Positions 33,641 to 41,911 of a stretch of 64,000 nt of DNA are shown piece by piece. A model generated the notes under the pieces. That model did no database searches. It had not been told where the DNA came from and worked only from the letters and a program-made list of their open reading frames with translations. The stretch comes from Actinomadura parmotrematis (GTDB lineage Bacteria > Actinomycetota > Actinomycetes > Streptosporangiales > Streptosporangiaceae): contig NZ_JAIBOA010000002.1 of NCBI RefSeq assembly GCF_019458805.1, forward strand, positions 124,001 to 188,000, read 5' to 3'. The position numbers were made by a program, and so were the translations under genes. Numbering within the stretch: position 1 is the stretch's first letter; every line of letters starts with the position of its first letter.

Positions 33641-34300
33641 ATGGCGATGCGCGTCCGGCCGGTACGTCCCCGCACTGACGGAGGACGCACGAGCCCGCGA
33701 ACGGCCCTGCTCTGCACCGTCCTGGTCCTGGCCCCCGCCGCCCTCACCGCGGCCGCCTGCGGCTCCCAGCACCCCTCCGGCGGCGCCTTCAGCCCGAGCG
33801 GCACCGTGAACCAGGACGCCTCCGCCGCCCCGGCCCCCTCCCCCGACAGTGCCATGACCAACGCCCCGACCCGAACGACCGCCGCCGTCCCCCCGACGGC
33901 CCCCGTCGCCCAGGTCAACAAGGCCGTCCTGGACGCCTACCGCGCCTACCAGTCGATGTACCAGAAGGTCTACGAACGCAACGACCCCACGGGCCTCGAC
34001 GCCGTCGCCATGGACCCCCTGCTGACCAAGGTCACCAAGGACGTCCAGCGCACCAAGACCAAGGGCGAGATCTGGCGCTTCACGAACGTCTCCAACCCCC
34101 GTGTCTACGCCCGCAACAAGACCGGAGACTCGGTTTTCATCTCCGATTGCCTACGCACACTTGCCAGTTACCGCTACTCGGCGAAAACAGGCAAACGCAC
34201 CGGCGGCGGTCCTGGAACTTCCTTCGCCTATAGGGCGGCCGTCCGTTACACAGCGGGTGTTTGGAAAGTCTCCGATGCCATCAGAGACAAAAAATGTTGA
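33641..34300 (+). CDS. Lipoprotein, cassette 2 member A (paralogue of 27810-28340)
   Basis: The 219-residue product has an extended basic N-terminus, a signal helix (LLCTVLVLAPAALTAAAC with a lipobox TAAAC), a Ser/Thr/Pro linker, and a domain with AVLDAYRAYQSMYQKVYERN, VFISDCLRTL, YRYSAKTGKRTGG and WKVSDAIRDKKC ending in Cys. Order and spacing match the cassette 1 lipoprotein. ATG 33641 or ATG 33647 could start. The distal half uses AT-rich codons unlike most neighbours. A -10-like TAAGCT lies ~45 bases upstream. The secreted protein gene follows after 58 bases. Confidence 0.75.
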   Translation: MAMRVRPVRPRTDGGRTSPRTALLCTVLVLAPAALTAAACGSQHPSGGAFSPSGTVNQDASAAPAPSPDSAMTNAPTRTTAAVPPTAPVAQVNKAVLDAYRAYQSMYQKVYERNDPTGLDAVAMDPLLTKVTKDVQRTKTKGEIWRFTNVSNPRVYARNKTGDSVFISDCLRTLASYRYSAKTGKRTGGGPGTSFAYRAAVRYTAGVWKVSDAIRDKKC

Positions 34301-34358
34301 GCCCTATTCAACACCCCGCGCCACCTTATCGACGGTACACAGAAAAGGAACCGTCCCT

Positions 34359-35102
34359 ATGCATTCCACGCTCCGCCGCACCATGCCTTCCATTGTCAGG
34401 CGATCCGCTGCCGTAGCTTCGATCGTGCTGATTCCAGCCCTCTTTACATTTTCTGCGAACGCGGCTCCATGTGCCGCCCTGAACTGCTCCGTGGAAAGTG
34501 GCGGCGGTTCGACTTCCGGCGGAGGCGGCGGCACAGGTGGCGGATCCGGCGGCGGCGGTGGTGGCACCGGAACTCTGGACGGTTCAAATGGTGCGCTTCT
34601 TCCCATTCTCAACCAGGACGATCCTCCCCCTGCTCCGGCGGCGCCGGCAACGATCGACCTAGCCATGCAAGCCCGCTCATCGGCTCAGCTTCCCCTCCCT
34701 CAGGTGCATACGTCTCCACAAGGAAAGACCTACGTGCGCCTCAGGACCTCGCTATGGGTTGATGGCTTTGTCCAAGTCGAAACACCGCCCATAACAGTCG
34801 GCGCACAAACGGTCCAAGCAGTGGCGACGCCAAAATCGGTTCTCTGGCAACTTGGAGAGACCAGCATCACCTGCAACAGTGGCGGCAGTAAGTCCGGAGG
34901 CTGCTCATACGTTTATAAACGCTCGTCTGCAAAGGAACCGAGCGGTACGTACAAGATCACCGCGTCCATCACCTGGGCGGTGTCTTGGACATGCCAGGGG
35001 GCCGACTGTGATGCGGCTGGAGGAGTACTGGACGATCTCACCGCGATATCCGCACAGACCCCTCTGGTGGTGAGCGAGATCCAGACCAACAACGGAAATT
35101 AA
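34359..35102 (+). CDS. Secreted beta-domain protein, cassette 2 member B (paralogue of 28334-29041)
   Basis: The 247-residue product has a signal peptide (AAVASIVLIPALFTFSANA), a Gly-rich spacer (GGGGGTGGGSGGGGGGTG) and a C-terminal domain. Its landmarks YVRLRTSLWVDGF, VLWQLGETSITC, YVYKRSSA, WAVSWTCQGADCDAAGG and PLVVSEIQT align one by one with the cassette 1 protein. The GGXG linker replaces the Ala/Pro linker there. It is probably exported. ATG 34359 follows AAAAGGAA. GC content is visibly lower than in surrounding genes. Function unknown. Confidence 0.75.
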   Translation: MHSTLRRTMPSIVRRSAAVASIVLIPALFTFSANAAPCAALNCSVESGGGSTSGGGGGTGGGSGGGGGGTGTLDGSNGALLPILNQDDPPPAPAAPATIDLAMQARSSAQLPLPQVHTSPQGKTYVRLRTSLWVDGFVQVETPPITVGAQTVQAVATPKSVLWQLGETSITCNSGGSKSGGCSYVYKRSSAKEPSGTYKITASITWAVSWTCQGADCDAAGGVLDDLTAISAQTPLVVSEIQTNNGN

Positions 35103-35125
35103 AAACGAGACACGGGGTCAGAGAA

Positions 35126-35851
35126 TTGAAGAAGCCATTCGCAGCCTGCCTGATTATTACCATCTCCCTCGCCGGCTGTGGCGCCGACAAGAAAACCACC
35201 TCAAGCCCTTCACCTTCTCCGTCCGTGCCCCAGTCCCCACCACCCCCTCCCCCCGCCTACACAGTACAGCAAATAAAAACTGGCCTAATAAAAGCGAAAG
35301 AGATAAAGTCGGACGTCAAGGAAATCGGCGTCGCTCTCGATCCCTTCAAAGAGCAGCAGGTTGCCCTGTGCTCGCTTTCCGGCCTGAAGTTGCCAGGGTC
35401 GCCGGATATATTGACCCGCCAGTTCGTTAACCCGGACAAGGGGAGCGGTCAGGTTCAGTACATACAACTCATTGCACGCTTCAAAGACGCCGAATCGGCA
35501 ACGAAGGCGTTTTCCAGCATCCAAGAAAAAGTCGAAAAATGCCCCCCGAAGAAGCATATCCCGGCCAAGAAATACAAGGAGAAGTATTCACTCCTCCCGC
35601 ATGACGATACATGGACATCAAGCAGTAACACGATTCACGGGTGGCGGCACATCAGCGGAACGGAAAAACAAACCCTGCCACCTTCATCCACCAAGTTCAA
35701 CGTCTACCACCTAGCGTACGATTACGTCATCAATGGAAATCTCATCATCCATAGCGTATACGCGGCCCGAAGACCTGCGAAGGAATCTGGAAGCGATATC
35801 GAAAAGAAAGCTGGTGAACTTTTGGAGAAGCAACTTCAGAAAATTGGATAA
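35126..35851 (+). CDS. Lipoprotein of unknown function, cassette 2 extra member
   Basis: TTG 35126 gives 241 residues with a clear lipoprotein signal (MKKPFAACLIITISLAGC), a Ser/Pro linker (SPSPSPSVPQSPPPPPP) and a ~190-residue lysine-rich domain with two or three Cys (LCSLSG, EKCPPKKH). The shape (FVNPDKGSGQVQYIQLIARF, then DAESATKAFSSIQEKVEKC) loosely resembles PknH-type sensor domains, which is only a suggestion. The gene is much richer in A and T than the genome average and lies 23 bases after the secreted-protein gene. Cassette 1 has no counterpart. Confidence 0.65.
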   Translation: MKKPFAACLIITISLAGCGADKKTTSSPSPSPSVPQSPPPPPPAYTVQQIKTGLIKAKEIKSDVKEIGVALDPFKEQQVALCSLSGLKLPGSPDILTRQFVNPDKGSGQVQYIQLIARFKDAESATKAFSSIQEKVEKCPPKKHIPAKKYKEKYSLLPHDDTWTSSSNTIHGWRHISGTEKQTLPPSSTKFNVYHLAYDYVINGNLIIHSVYAARRPAKESGSDIEKKAGELLEKQLQKIG

Positions 35852-35934
35852 ACAATACAACGCGCCGACCGTGATCAAACTGATCGGGTGGATCACTAGG
35901 TTTTGGGCTGCTGTTAGTAGGCGGGTGTAGACGA

Positions 35935-36420
35935 TAATGGCTGCCTCGGGCTGGGGTCTGGGCGGAGGGCCAGGTAGAGCGTGTTGAGGGGTGGGTGTTC
36001 GGGGTCGGCGCGCAGTGAGGCTCCCGGCGCGGAGATAGCGGGGTAGGACGGCGATGTGGATGCCCTGTGGGTCGGGGATGACGGCGGCGGGGCAGGCGGG
36101 TGCCGACGGGGGCCAGTGGCGGCGGACGGTCGGCAGGTCGTCGGCGTAGGCGATCAGGAGTGCCTGCTGCGGGTCGGTGCTGGTTCAGGCTGGGGACGCG
36201 ACGAGGGCGAGCTCCTTTTCGCAGAGGTGTCCGGCGCGGACGGTGGGGACGGGGAGGTCGTGGTGGCCTTTGGCGATGTCCGTCAGGAGGGTGTTGGGCA
36301 GGCCGAGGGTGGCGTTCAGGGGCAGGCGTCGGCGATCAGGGGTGTGAGGGACGGCAGGGCGCGGGCGTAGGCCGGTTTGGCCGGGCCGCTCAGGTGGACT
36401 AGGCGGGCGTGGGGCGTGGT
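35935..36420 (-). pseudogene. LysR-family regulator remnant (effector domain only)
   Basis: On the minus strand the pieces read VHLSGPAKPAYARALPSLTP, then NATLGLPNTLLTDIAKGHHD and LPVPTVRAGHLCEKELALVA in another frame. After a stop come ALLIAYADDLPTVRRHWPP and IAVLPRYLRAGSL, and after a further shift DPEHPPLNTLYLALRPDP. This is the effector-binding half of a LysR regulator in correct order, broken by at least three frameshifts or stops. The helix-turn-helix half is missing. The 178 bases between it and the ATPase gene hold nothing I recognise. Confidence 0.65.
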
Positions 36421-36598
36421 GCCTTACCGGTTAAACGCGGGGCCGCCCGTGGCGGTGTTGTGGGCCTTCGTGGAGGCTGTCGAGGGGGCTGCGGCGCTGC
36501 GGGCAGGTCGTTGGCGAGCGGGGTGGGGGCGTGCCGCGCGTGCCTCGCCTGTTCAGGGGTGGGGCTCGTTCGTTGGTTGTTGTCGCTGGGCGGTGCTG

Positions 36599-36964
36599 TT
36601 AGGCGCGGAGGACGGCGGTGACGCATTTGCCGCCGGTTGATACCGGGCGCCAGCTCAGGGTGCGGGCGATGATCTGCACCATGGCCAGGCCGCGGCCGCT
36701 CGTGGCGTCGGGGTCGTCGAAGCGGTGGATCACGGGGAGTGTCTCGGACTCGTCCCACACCTCCAGGACCGGCCCCCGGTCCGCGACGTAGGCGCGGACG
36801 GTGACGGCCGTGCTGTTGGTGTGGATCAAAGCGTTGCCGGCTAGCTCCGAGACGATCACCTTCACCTGGTCGGCGTCGGCCCCGACCTTCTCGGCCCAGA
36901 CGGCCGCCGCCGCGCGGGCCCCGGCCAGCTCTTCCACCTTGGACACGATCACCTCGGCGTGCAT
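36599..36964 (-). CDS. Anti-sigma-like ATP-binding protein (HATPase_c)
   Basis: The 121-residue protein starts at ATG 36964 after GGAGGGG. GHKL motifs: VKVIVSELAGNALIHTNS (N box), VLEVWDESETLPV (G1-like), and SGRGLAMVQIIARTLSW (G2-like). Such small ATPases are the third member of WhiJ-type clusters in streptomycetes, beside an XRE protein and a DUF397 protein, and both lie divergently to the right here. Binding or phosphorylation of a sigma-factor partner is possible, but none is encoded nearby. Confidence 0.82.
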   Translation of the reverse strand: MHAEVIVSKVEELAGARAAAAVWAEKVGADADQVKVIVSELAGNALIHTNSTAVTVRAYVADRGPVLEVWDESETLPVIHRFDDPDATSGRGLAMVQIIARTLSWRPVSTGGKCVTAVLRA

Positions 36965-37126
36965 GGCCCCTCCGTTTCGGCTGCTCCTCTGGCCGAGAGT
37001 GCGCTTTCGAGGGATGATTGACGACACAGAGTCGTCGTCCGGGAACGTTTTGTAGTTCCTCCCGGAATCGTTCAGACAGCGCGCAGAGACATCCCGAACA
37101 CGGCCCGCACACCCCCGGAGGCGCCG

Positions 37127-37933
37127 ATGCTCCCGCACAAGCTCACTCCCAACGCCGGTCCCCGCCACCTGTTCGGATCCGAGGTGAGGTTCCACCGGGA
37201 GGCCGCGGAGCTGAGCCTGCGAGGTCTGGCCGACATGATCCCGTTCGGCGCGTCCACGATCTCCGAGATCGAGCGCGGTCTCGTGGGCTGCGACCTGGTG
37301 TTCGCCGAACTGACGGACGGCGCCCTCAGCACGGGTGGGGCGCTGACCCGGTTGCATGTCGGGCTGTTCGACGGGCGGGCGCCCGCCTTCCCCGATCACT
37401 TCGTCCAGTGGCCGCAGCGGGAAGGCCGAGCGGAGCTGCTTCGCGCCTTTCAGCCCCTCGCCGTCTGGGGCCTGTTCCAGATCCGCGAGTATGCGGAAAC
37501 CCAGTTGTACGGGGACGTGGGCAAGGTCGAAGCCCGTATGCGGCGGCGGGATGTCCTGACCCGGGAGACACCGCCTCGGATCGTGTACCTGGTTCCCGAG
37601 CACATCCTGTGGCACCGGGTCGGCTCGCCGGAGATCATGTACGCGCAGCTTCTGCACCTCGCGGATTCCATCTCCTCCCGAGTGGCGATCCAGGTTCTTC
37701 CGGACGGTTCGCCCCACCCTGGCCACTTGGGCGCCTTCGTCCTGGCGCGCCTTCCCGGCGGGGAGGAGGTCGCGTACGCTGAGGCCGAACCGCACGGGCA
37801 GATCCTGGACGGCCGGTCTGATCTTGAGATGCTCAACGAGCGGTTCACGGAGTTGGCGACGTACGCGCTTCCTGCGGACATGTCGGGGGCGCTCATCCGG
37901 CAGACGGCGGAGGAACGATGGAAGATCGGCTGA
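37127..37933 (+). CDS. WhiJ-like XRE regulator (HTH plus DUF5753)
   Basis: The 268-residue protein has an N-terminal helix-turn-helix (SLRGLADMIPFGASTISEIE) that is shorter and more degenerate than in typical homologues, then the DUF5753 ligand-like domain (ELLRAFQPLAVWGLFQIREY, then RMRRRDVLTRETPPRIVYLV, YAQLLHLAD, and HLGAFVLARLPGGEEVAY). It is the regulator of a Scr1/WhiJ-type pair, and its 3' end overlaps the DUF397 gene by 16 bases. These pairs are implicated in development and toxin-antitoxin-like control in streptomycetes. Confidence 0.85.
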   Translation: MLPHKLTPNAGPRHLFGSEVRFHREAAELSLRGLADMIPFGASTISEIERGLVGCDLVFAELTDGALSTGGALTRLHVGLFDGRAPAFPDHFVQWPQREGRAELLRAFQPLAVWGLFQIREYAETQLYGDVGKVEARMRRRDVLTRETPPRIVYLVPEHILWHRVGSPEIMYAQLLHLADSISSRVAIQVLPDGSPHPGHLGAFVLARLPGGEEVAYAEAEPHGQILDGRSDLEMLNERFTELATYALPADMSGALIRQTAEERWKIG

Positions 37934-38103
37934 TCGGGTGGCGCAAGTCGAGCCACTCCGGCCACGACGGTGCGGACTGCGTCGAGCTGGCGGACCTCGG
38001 GGTGTCCGTGGGGGTCCGCGACAGCAAGGCCCCCGAGGCCGGTCACCTGGTGGTGGACCGGGTGTCGCTGGCGTCCCTGGTGAGGGCCGTGAAGGCGTCC
38101 TGA
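37918..38103 (+). CDS. DUF397 small protein, partner of the WhiJ-like regulator
   Basis: The 61-residue DUF397 protein has the family core GWRKSSHSGHDGADCVELA, then VGVRDSKAPEAGHLVV and the C-terminal VSLASLVRAVK. The Cys of DCVEL is invariant in the family. The start at ATG 37918 lies within the last codons of the regulator gene (16-base overlap), so the two are coupled. A 14-bp hairpin follows the stop and ends the transcript. Confidence 0.9.
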   Translation: MEDRLIGWRKSSHSGHDGADCVELADLGVSVGVRDSKAPEAGHLVVDRVSLASLVRAVKAS

Positions 38104-38110
38104 GGTCTCG

Positions 38111-38152
38111 CGCGAACGGCCCGGCTCCCGTGGGGATGCCGGGCCGTTCGCG
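38111..38152 (+). terminator. Hairpin terminator of the WhiJ-like operon
   Basis: CGCGAACGGCCCGG (38111-38124) and its exact complement (38139-38152) form a 14-bp stem with a 14-base loop, 7 bases after the DUF397 stop. Confidence 0.75.
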
Positions 38153-38240
38153 TCGGGGTGGGCGCCGCCCGGCCGGGGCTTGCGTGACGCCGCTCACACA
38201 CGTGAGAATCCTTCACGTCGGCGTGCGGGGAGGATGCGGG

Positions 38241-40070
38241 ATGCGGCTGCGGTTCGATGTGCTCGCCGGGGTCGTGGTGCTGGCGGACGTGCTGCGCGTC
38301 TTCCTGCCCTCGCTCATCACCCTGTTCGGCCGCGCCGGCGAGACGCCCGCCGAGCAGATGGGCGCCTACGCGCTGGTCTGGTTCGTCGTGCCGCTGCTGG
38401 TGGTGCCGCTCGCCCGCGCCGTTCCGGCCCGGTGGGCGGCGCTCGCGGGTGCGGGGGTGCTGGTTGCGGCGCGGCTCGTTCTGCAAGGGGCGGACGGCGG
38501 CGATCTGCAGCTCTACGCGGCGAGTGTCGGGCTGCTCGGCGGGCTCGTGTGGCTGGTCGGGACGGCCATGGACGGCGCCGCGGCGCCCGCGATGGTCGGG
38601 TTCGTCGGCGGGCTGGCGGCGTCCACGGCCGTGCACGCGGCGCTGGAGGGCGTCGATCTGGTGTGGCGGGGCGGATGGCTGCCGTGGGTGCCGGTCGTGG
38701 CGTACGCGGCGCTGTTCCTGGTGGCGGCGGTGCGGGCGCGGCCCGACGCCGGACCGGGGAGGCCGGGCATGTGGCTGGCGGCCGGTCCCGCCGTGCTGCT
38801 GTGGGGCCTGTACGCCGGGAACGCCGCGCACGCGCAGGCGAGCGGCGTGTGGGCGGGGTGGGTCGCGGTGGCGGCGGTCCTGTCGGTCGCGGTCGCGGCG
38901 CGGCCCCGGTTCTGGACGCGGCATCCGGCGGTGCCCGCCGTGCTGCTGGTGCTGTCGGCGCTCGGGTTCGCGTTCGGGCGGGCGACCGAGGACGGGATCC
39001 ACGGGGTCTCCCCCGCGTGGACGGTCGCCGCGCAGGTCGTCGGGCAACTCGCGCTCGCGGGCTGCCTCGGCTGGGCGGCGGGCGCGCCCGGCGACGGCCG
39101 CCCGGGTCGGCGCGGACTGGCGATGGCGGGCGGATGGCTGCTGTTCGTGCTGCTGGTCTTCGCCTACTACTCCGCCTACGACCTGGGCGTCCCCAACCGG
39201 TGGGTGCCGGTCGTCGCCGCGCTGCTGGTGCTGGTCCCCGTGCGGCGCGGTGCGCGGGAGGTGAAGGCGGGCGCCGCCGTGGCCGGGGCCGCGCTCGTCA
39301 CGGTCGCGGCGGTCGCGGCGGTGCCGCTCTGGCGCGGGGACGCGCCGGGGTGGACGCCCGCGCCGGGCGGTCTCCGCGTCGCCGCCTACAACGTCCGCAT
39401 GGGCTACGGCATGAACGGGACGATGTCGGTGGCGGCGCAGGCGGACGCGCTGCGCGCCCTGCGCCCGCACGTCGTCGTGCTCAGCGAGGTGGACCGGGCG
39501 TGGCTGCTGAACGGCGCCCGCGACAACCTGGAGCTGCTCCGCGAGCGGCTCGGGTTCCGGCGGGCGGTGTGGGCGCCCGCCGGGGACGAGGTGTGGGGCG
39601 ACGCGCTGCTGACGGACCTGCCGGTCGTGCGGTCGCGGAACGCGCCGCTGGTGAAGGGCGGCCCGACGGGCGCGCAGGCGCTGTCGGTCGACCTGGTCTG
39701 GCAGGGCCGGATCCTCACGGTCGTCGCCACGCACACGCAGCCGCCGGATGGCTGGTCCGATCTCGGGCAGGCCCGGCAGCTCGCCGGGATCGTGCGGGAG
39801 GCCGCGGCGGGAGGCCGCCAGGTGGTGCTGGCCGGGGACCTCAACCTGCAGCCGGGCGAGCCGCCGTGGACGGTGCTGCTCGGCGCCGGGCTCACCGACG
39901 CGCTCGCCCCGGCCCGGCCGCTGTTCACCTCCCCGGCGGTGGCGCGGCCCGTCCAGCAGATCGACCACGTCCTCGTCACGCCCGGCCTGGCGGGGCGGGA
40001 CGCGGTCGCCCCGGACGTGCGGGCGTCCGACCACCGGCCGGTCGCGGTGACGCTGGTACCGCGCCCCTGA
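38241..40070 (+). CDS. Multi-pass membrane protein with endonuclease/exonuclease/phosphatase (EEP) domain
   Basis: The 609-residue protein starts at ATG 38241 after GGGGAGG. About ten membrane helices fill the first ~370 residues. The last ~230 residues are an EEP fold: LRVAAYNVRMGYG (Asn), VVVLSEVDRAW (metal Glu), DALLTDLPVV, TVVATHTQPP, VLAGDLNLQPGEP (Asp, Asn), QQIDHVLVTPG and SDHRPVAVTL (Asp, His). The catalytic set is complete, so it is probably an active phosphodiesterase or phospholipase-like enzyme facing outside. Bacterial relatives are often annotated as sphingomyelinase-like, but the substrate is unknown. Confidence 0.85.
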   Translation: MRLRFDVLAGVVVLADVLRVFLPSLITLFGRAGETPAEQMGAYALVWFVVPLLVVPLARAVPARWAALAGAGVLVAARLVLQGADGGDLQLYAASVGLLGGLVWLVGTAMDGAAAPAMVGFVGGLAASTAVHAALEGVDLVWRGGWLPWVPVVAYAALFLVAAVRARPDAGPGRPGMWLAAGPAVLLWGLYAGNAAHAQASGVWAGWVAVAAVLSVAVAARPRFWTRHPAVPAVLLVLSALGFAFGRATEDGIHGVSPAWTVAAQVVGQLALAGCLGWAAGAPGDGRPGRRGLAMAGGWLLFVLLVFAYYSAYDLGVPNRWVPVVAALLVLVPVRRGAREVKAGAAVAGAALVTVAAVAAVPLWRGDAPGWTPAPGGLRVAAYNVRMGYGMNGTMSVAAQADALRALRPHVVVLSEVDRAWLLNGARDNLELLRERLGFRRAVWAPAGDEVWGDALLTDLPVVRSRNAPLVKGGPTGAQALSVDLVWQGRILTVVATHTQPPDGWSDLGQARQLAGIVREAAAGGRQVVLAGDLNLQPGEPPWTVLLGAGLTDALAPARPLFTSPAVARPVQQIDHVLVTPGLAGRDAVAPDVRASDHRPVAVTLVPRP

Positions 40071-40129
40071 GCCGATCTGAGTATCCGAGCGGATGCCGGC
40101 GGCCCGGCGCGCCGCGCAGGATGGCCGCC

Positions 40130-40807
40130 ATGCACCGGAAGACCGTCATCGTCGCCGCCGTCCTCGCCGCCGCGGGCTGCGCCTCCCCCGAGGGGCGGGC
40201 GGCGGACCGGGCGGCCGACCGCGCCGCGCTCGTCGCGCACATCGTCTACGACTCCGCGGCCGTCACGGCCGAGGAGGCGGGCCGGCGGACCGCGCGGGTC
40301 CGGGACGTGGAAGTGATGCGGGCGTCCGGCACCGGCGACGTGCGGGTGGTGATCCGCCTGGCGGGCACCGCGTCGCAGGGCTGGGCCGATCCGCAGCCGG
40401 TCGCCGTGAAGCGCTGCTTCGAGCTGCGCTTCGGCCCGCGCGCCGAGTACGACCGCGCCCCGGACGAGGTGCCCTGCCCCCGCACCCCGCCGATCACCTA
40501 CGCGCCGCTGCCGCCCGCCCCGGAGCTGCCCGTGGAGGCGTTGCGCAGGGCGCTGCCGAAGGTGCCGCGCGGGGGCGCCGTGGACGAGGCGAAGGTCCGC
40601 GCCGCCGTCGGCGGGCTGCGGATGGACGCGCGGATCCGCCGCGAGGTGCGGCGGTCGGGGGACGCGGTGCGGGTGCGGCTGCTCGGCCCGCACGAGGGTG
40701 ACGGCCCGCTCGACTGCGTGCTCGGCAGCGTCGAGCCGGGAGTCACCCGCGTGTGGGTTCCGTCGCGCGTCCAGCGGATGCCGGGCGAGGGCGGTTGCGC
40801 ACTCTGA
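40130..40807 (+). CDS. Lipoprotein of unknown function (225 aa)
   Basis: From ATG 40130 the signal is MHRKTVIVAAVLAAAGC with lipobox AAGC, so the mature protein begins at Cys ~17. The domain has VRDVEVMRASGTGDVRVVIR and a pair of Cys (KRCFELRFG, EVPCPRTPP), a Pro-rich link (YAPLPPAPELP), then a C-terminal part with LDCVLG and a final Cys (GEGGCAL). Disulfides are likely. ATG 40121 is an alternative start but would leave the -10-like CAGGAT inside the gene. I do not recognise the family. Confidence 0.7.
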   Translation: MHRKTVIVAAVLAAAGCASPEGRAADRAADRAALVAHIVYDSAAVTAEEAGRRTARVRDVEVMRASGTGDVRVVIRLAGTASQGWADPQPVAVKRCFELRFGPRAEYDRAPDEVPCPRTPPITYAPLPPAPELPVEALRRALPKVPRGGAVDEAKVRAAVGGLRMDARIRREVRRSGDAVRVRLLGPHEGDGPLDCVLGSVEPGVTRVWVPSRVQRMPGEGGCAL

Positions 40808-40814
40808 GCCGGAG

Positions 40815-41150
40815 TCAGGGGACGGTCGCCGACACCTTCTTCGGGACGCACATCCGCCACGCCTCGACGACCAGCTCGCGCGCCTCGTCCGGCTCCAGCG
40901 CGGCGGTCCAGGCGTGCACCCAGTTGAACCGCAGGTCGGACTCGCGCGGCAGGTGGAACTTGGCGGGCTCGCTCGCGACGAGCGCGGCGCGCTCCTCGCG
41001 CGGGAACGCGAACCCGAGGATGGTCTCGTCGGCGGAGAACGCGGCGTAGACGATCGGGCCGACGCGGAACTTCACCCGGTCGCGGATCAAGTGCTCGCTA
41101 CTGCGGGGCAGCCCGCGAGCGACGGTCCGCACGTCGGTCACTGTGATCAT
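40815..41150 (-). CDS. MmcQ/YjbR-family protein
   Basis: The 111-residue protein has the YjbR fold landmarks: VRTVARGLPRSSEHLIRDRV, KFRVGPIVYAAFSADETILG, FAFPREERAALVA and the helix LRFNWVHAWTAAL. The family (DUF419) has a DNA-binding-like fold of unknown function. It starts at ATG 41150; a start one or two codons in is possible. It is divergent from the decayed tetR gene at 41217, and the intervening 66 bases are AT-rich and hold both promoters. Confidence 0.87.
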   Translation of the reverse strand: MITVTDVRTVARGLPRSSEHLIRDRVKFRVGPIVYAAFSADETILGFAFPREERAALVASEPAKFHLPRESDLRFNWVHAWTAALEPDEARELVVEAWRMCVPKKVSATVP

Positions 41151-41216
41151 CGGTGCCGATCCTACGGCCCGCCACCGTTTTGGACTGAATTATCTAGAAC
41201 GTATCGCGGTGCAGGC

Positions 41217-41400
41217 ATGGCACGACCACGGGCGTTCGACGAGGGCCGGGCCGTTGAGCGCGTTCTGGACCGCCGGGTACGAAGCGACCTCCACCGAGGA
41301 CCTCTGCGCGGTGACCGGCGTCGGGCGGAGCAGCCTCTACAACGCCTTCGCCGGCAAGCGCGAGCTGTTCCTGCGGGCGCTCCGCCGCTACCGGGATGCG
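41217..41400 (+). pseudogene. tetR-family regulator, 5' part, interrupted
   Basis: ATG 41217 reads MARPRAFDEGRAVERVL, then a frameshift near 41270 moves to the frame reading SAFWTAGYEATSTEDLCAVT and GVGRSSLYNAFAGKRELFLR, a normal TetR helix-turn-helix. The coding sequence is cut at 41400 (RYRDA) by the left end of the IS200/IS605-like element. The rest of the gene resumes at 43163. Confidence 0.8.
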
Positions 41401-41474
41401 GGCCGGTGCTCCGGCCTTCAGGCCAGGGGTGAGGGCGCGCGCCGGGAGGGCCGCCAGGCCCGAGCGGCGCTTTG

Positions 41475-41907
41475 ACCGGAACGGTTCTGTTGCTGGATGT
41501 ACCGATGGACGACGCCCGGCGATGCCCCACCGGCGGAGCCCGCGATGGACGAGCCCGACCAGAGCTTGTCGGTCCGGTAGTAATGGCGTACCTGGTCGGG
41601 GAGTTCCTGCCGGGGGCGGCGCGAGGAGATGTCCTTGAGGGAGCCGGCCGACCTGGCCGCCGCCTTGGGCGGGAAGTCGGCCGGCGGGTGGGGATGGTCG
41701 TTCTCGCCGTTGAACTCGGCCGGCTCGGCCTCGAAGGTCGGCGCGCACATCCCGCGTGATCGTCCCCGTGCGGGCCAGGTGCCGGCCGGCGAACACCACG
41801 CGCCGGAACTTGGTCATGGAGACCACGTGGACGTCCCTGGCGAGAACACGGTTCTTACCGGTACGGACATCTACCAGCTCGGTCACATGAAGACACGGTG
41901 AAGTCAC
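41475..41907 (-). pseudogene. tnpA: IS200-type Y1 transposase remnant
   Basis: Two frames join into one degraded IS200-like transposase. The first gives RVLARDVHVVSMTKFRRVVF and GTITRDVRADL. After a frameshift near 41750 the second gives AEPAEFNGENDHPHPPADFP, then SLKDISSRRPRQELPDQVRH and HYYRTDKLWSGSSIAGSAGG, with the candidate nucleophile Tyr in VVHRYIQQQNR. The HUH metal site, normally HVH, reads HPH. The frameshift and altered HUH site indicate loss of function. Confidence 0.8.
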
Positions 41908-41911
41908 TTCC

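Noticed and set aside
36056..36370. Gly-rich plus-strand frame of 104 codons
   Set aside because: Antisense to the LysR remnant, with no start signal.
41143..41475. A 110-codon TetR-like reading from 41143
   Set aside because: It supplies the second frame of the tetR pseudogene; its start is inside the promoter and its end is IS sequence.
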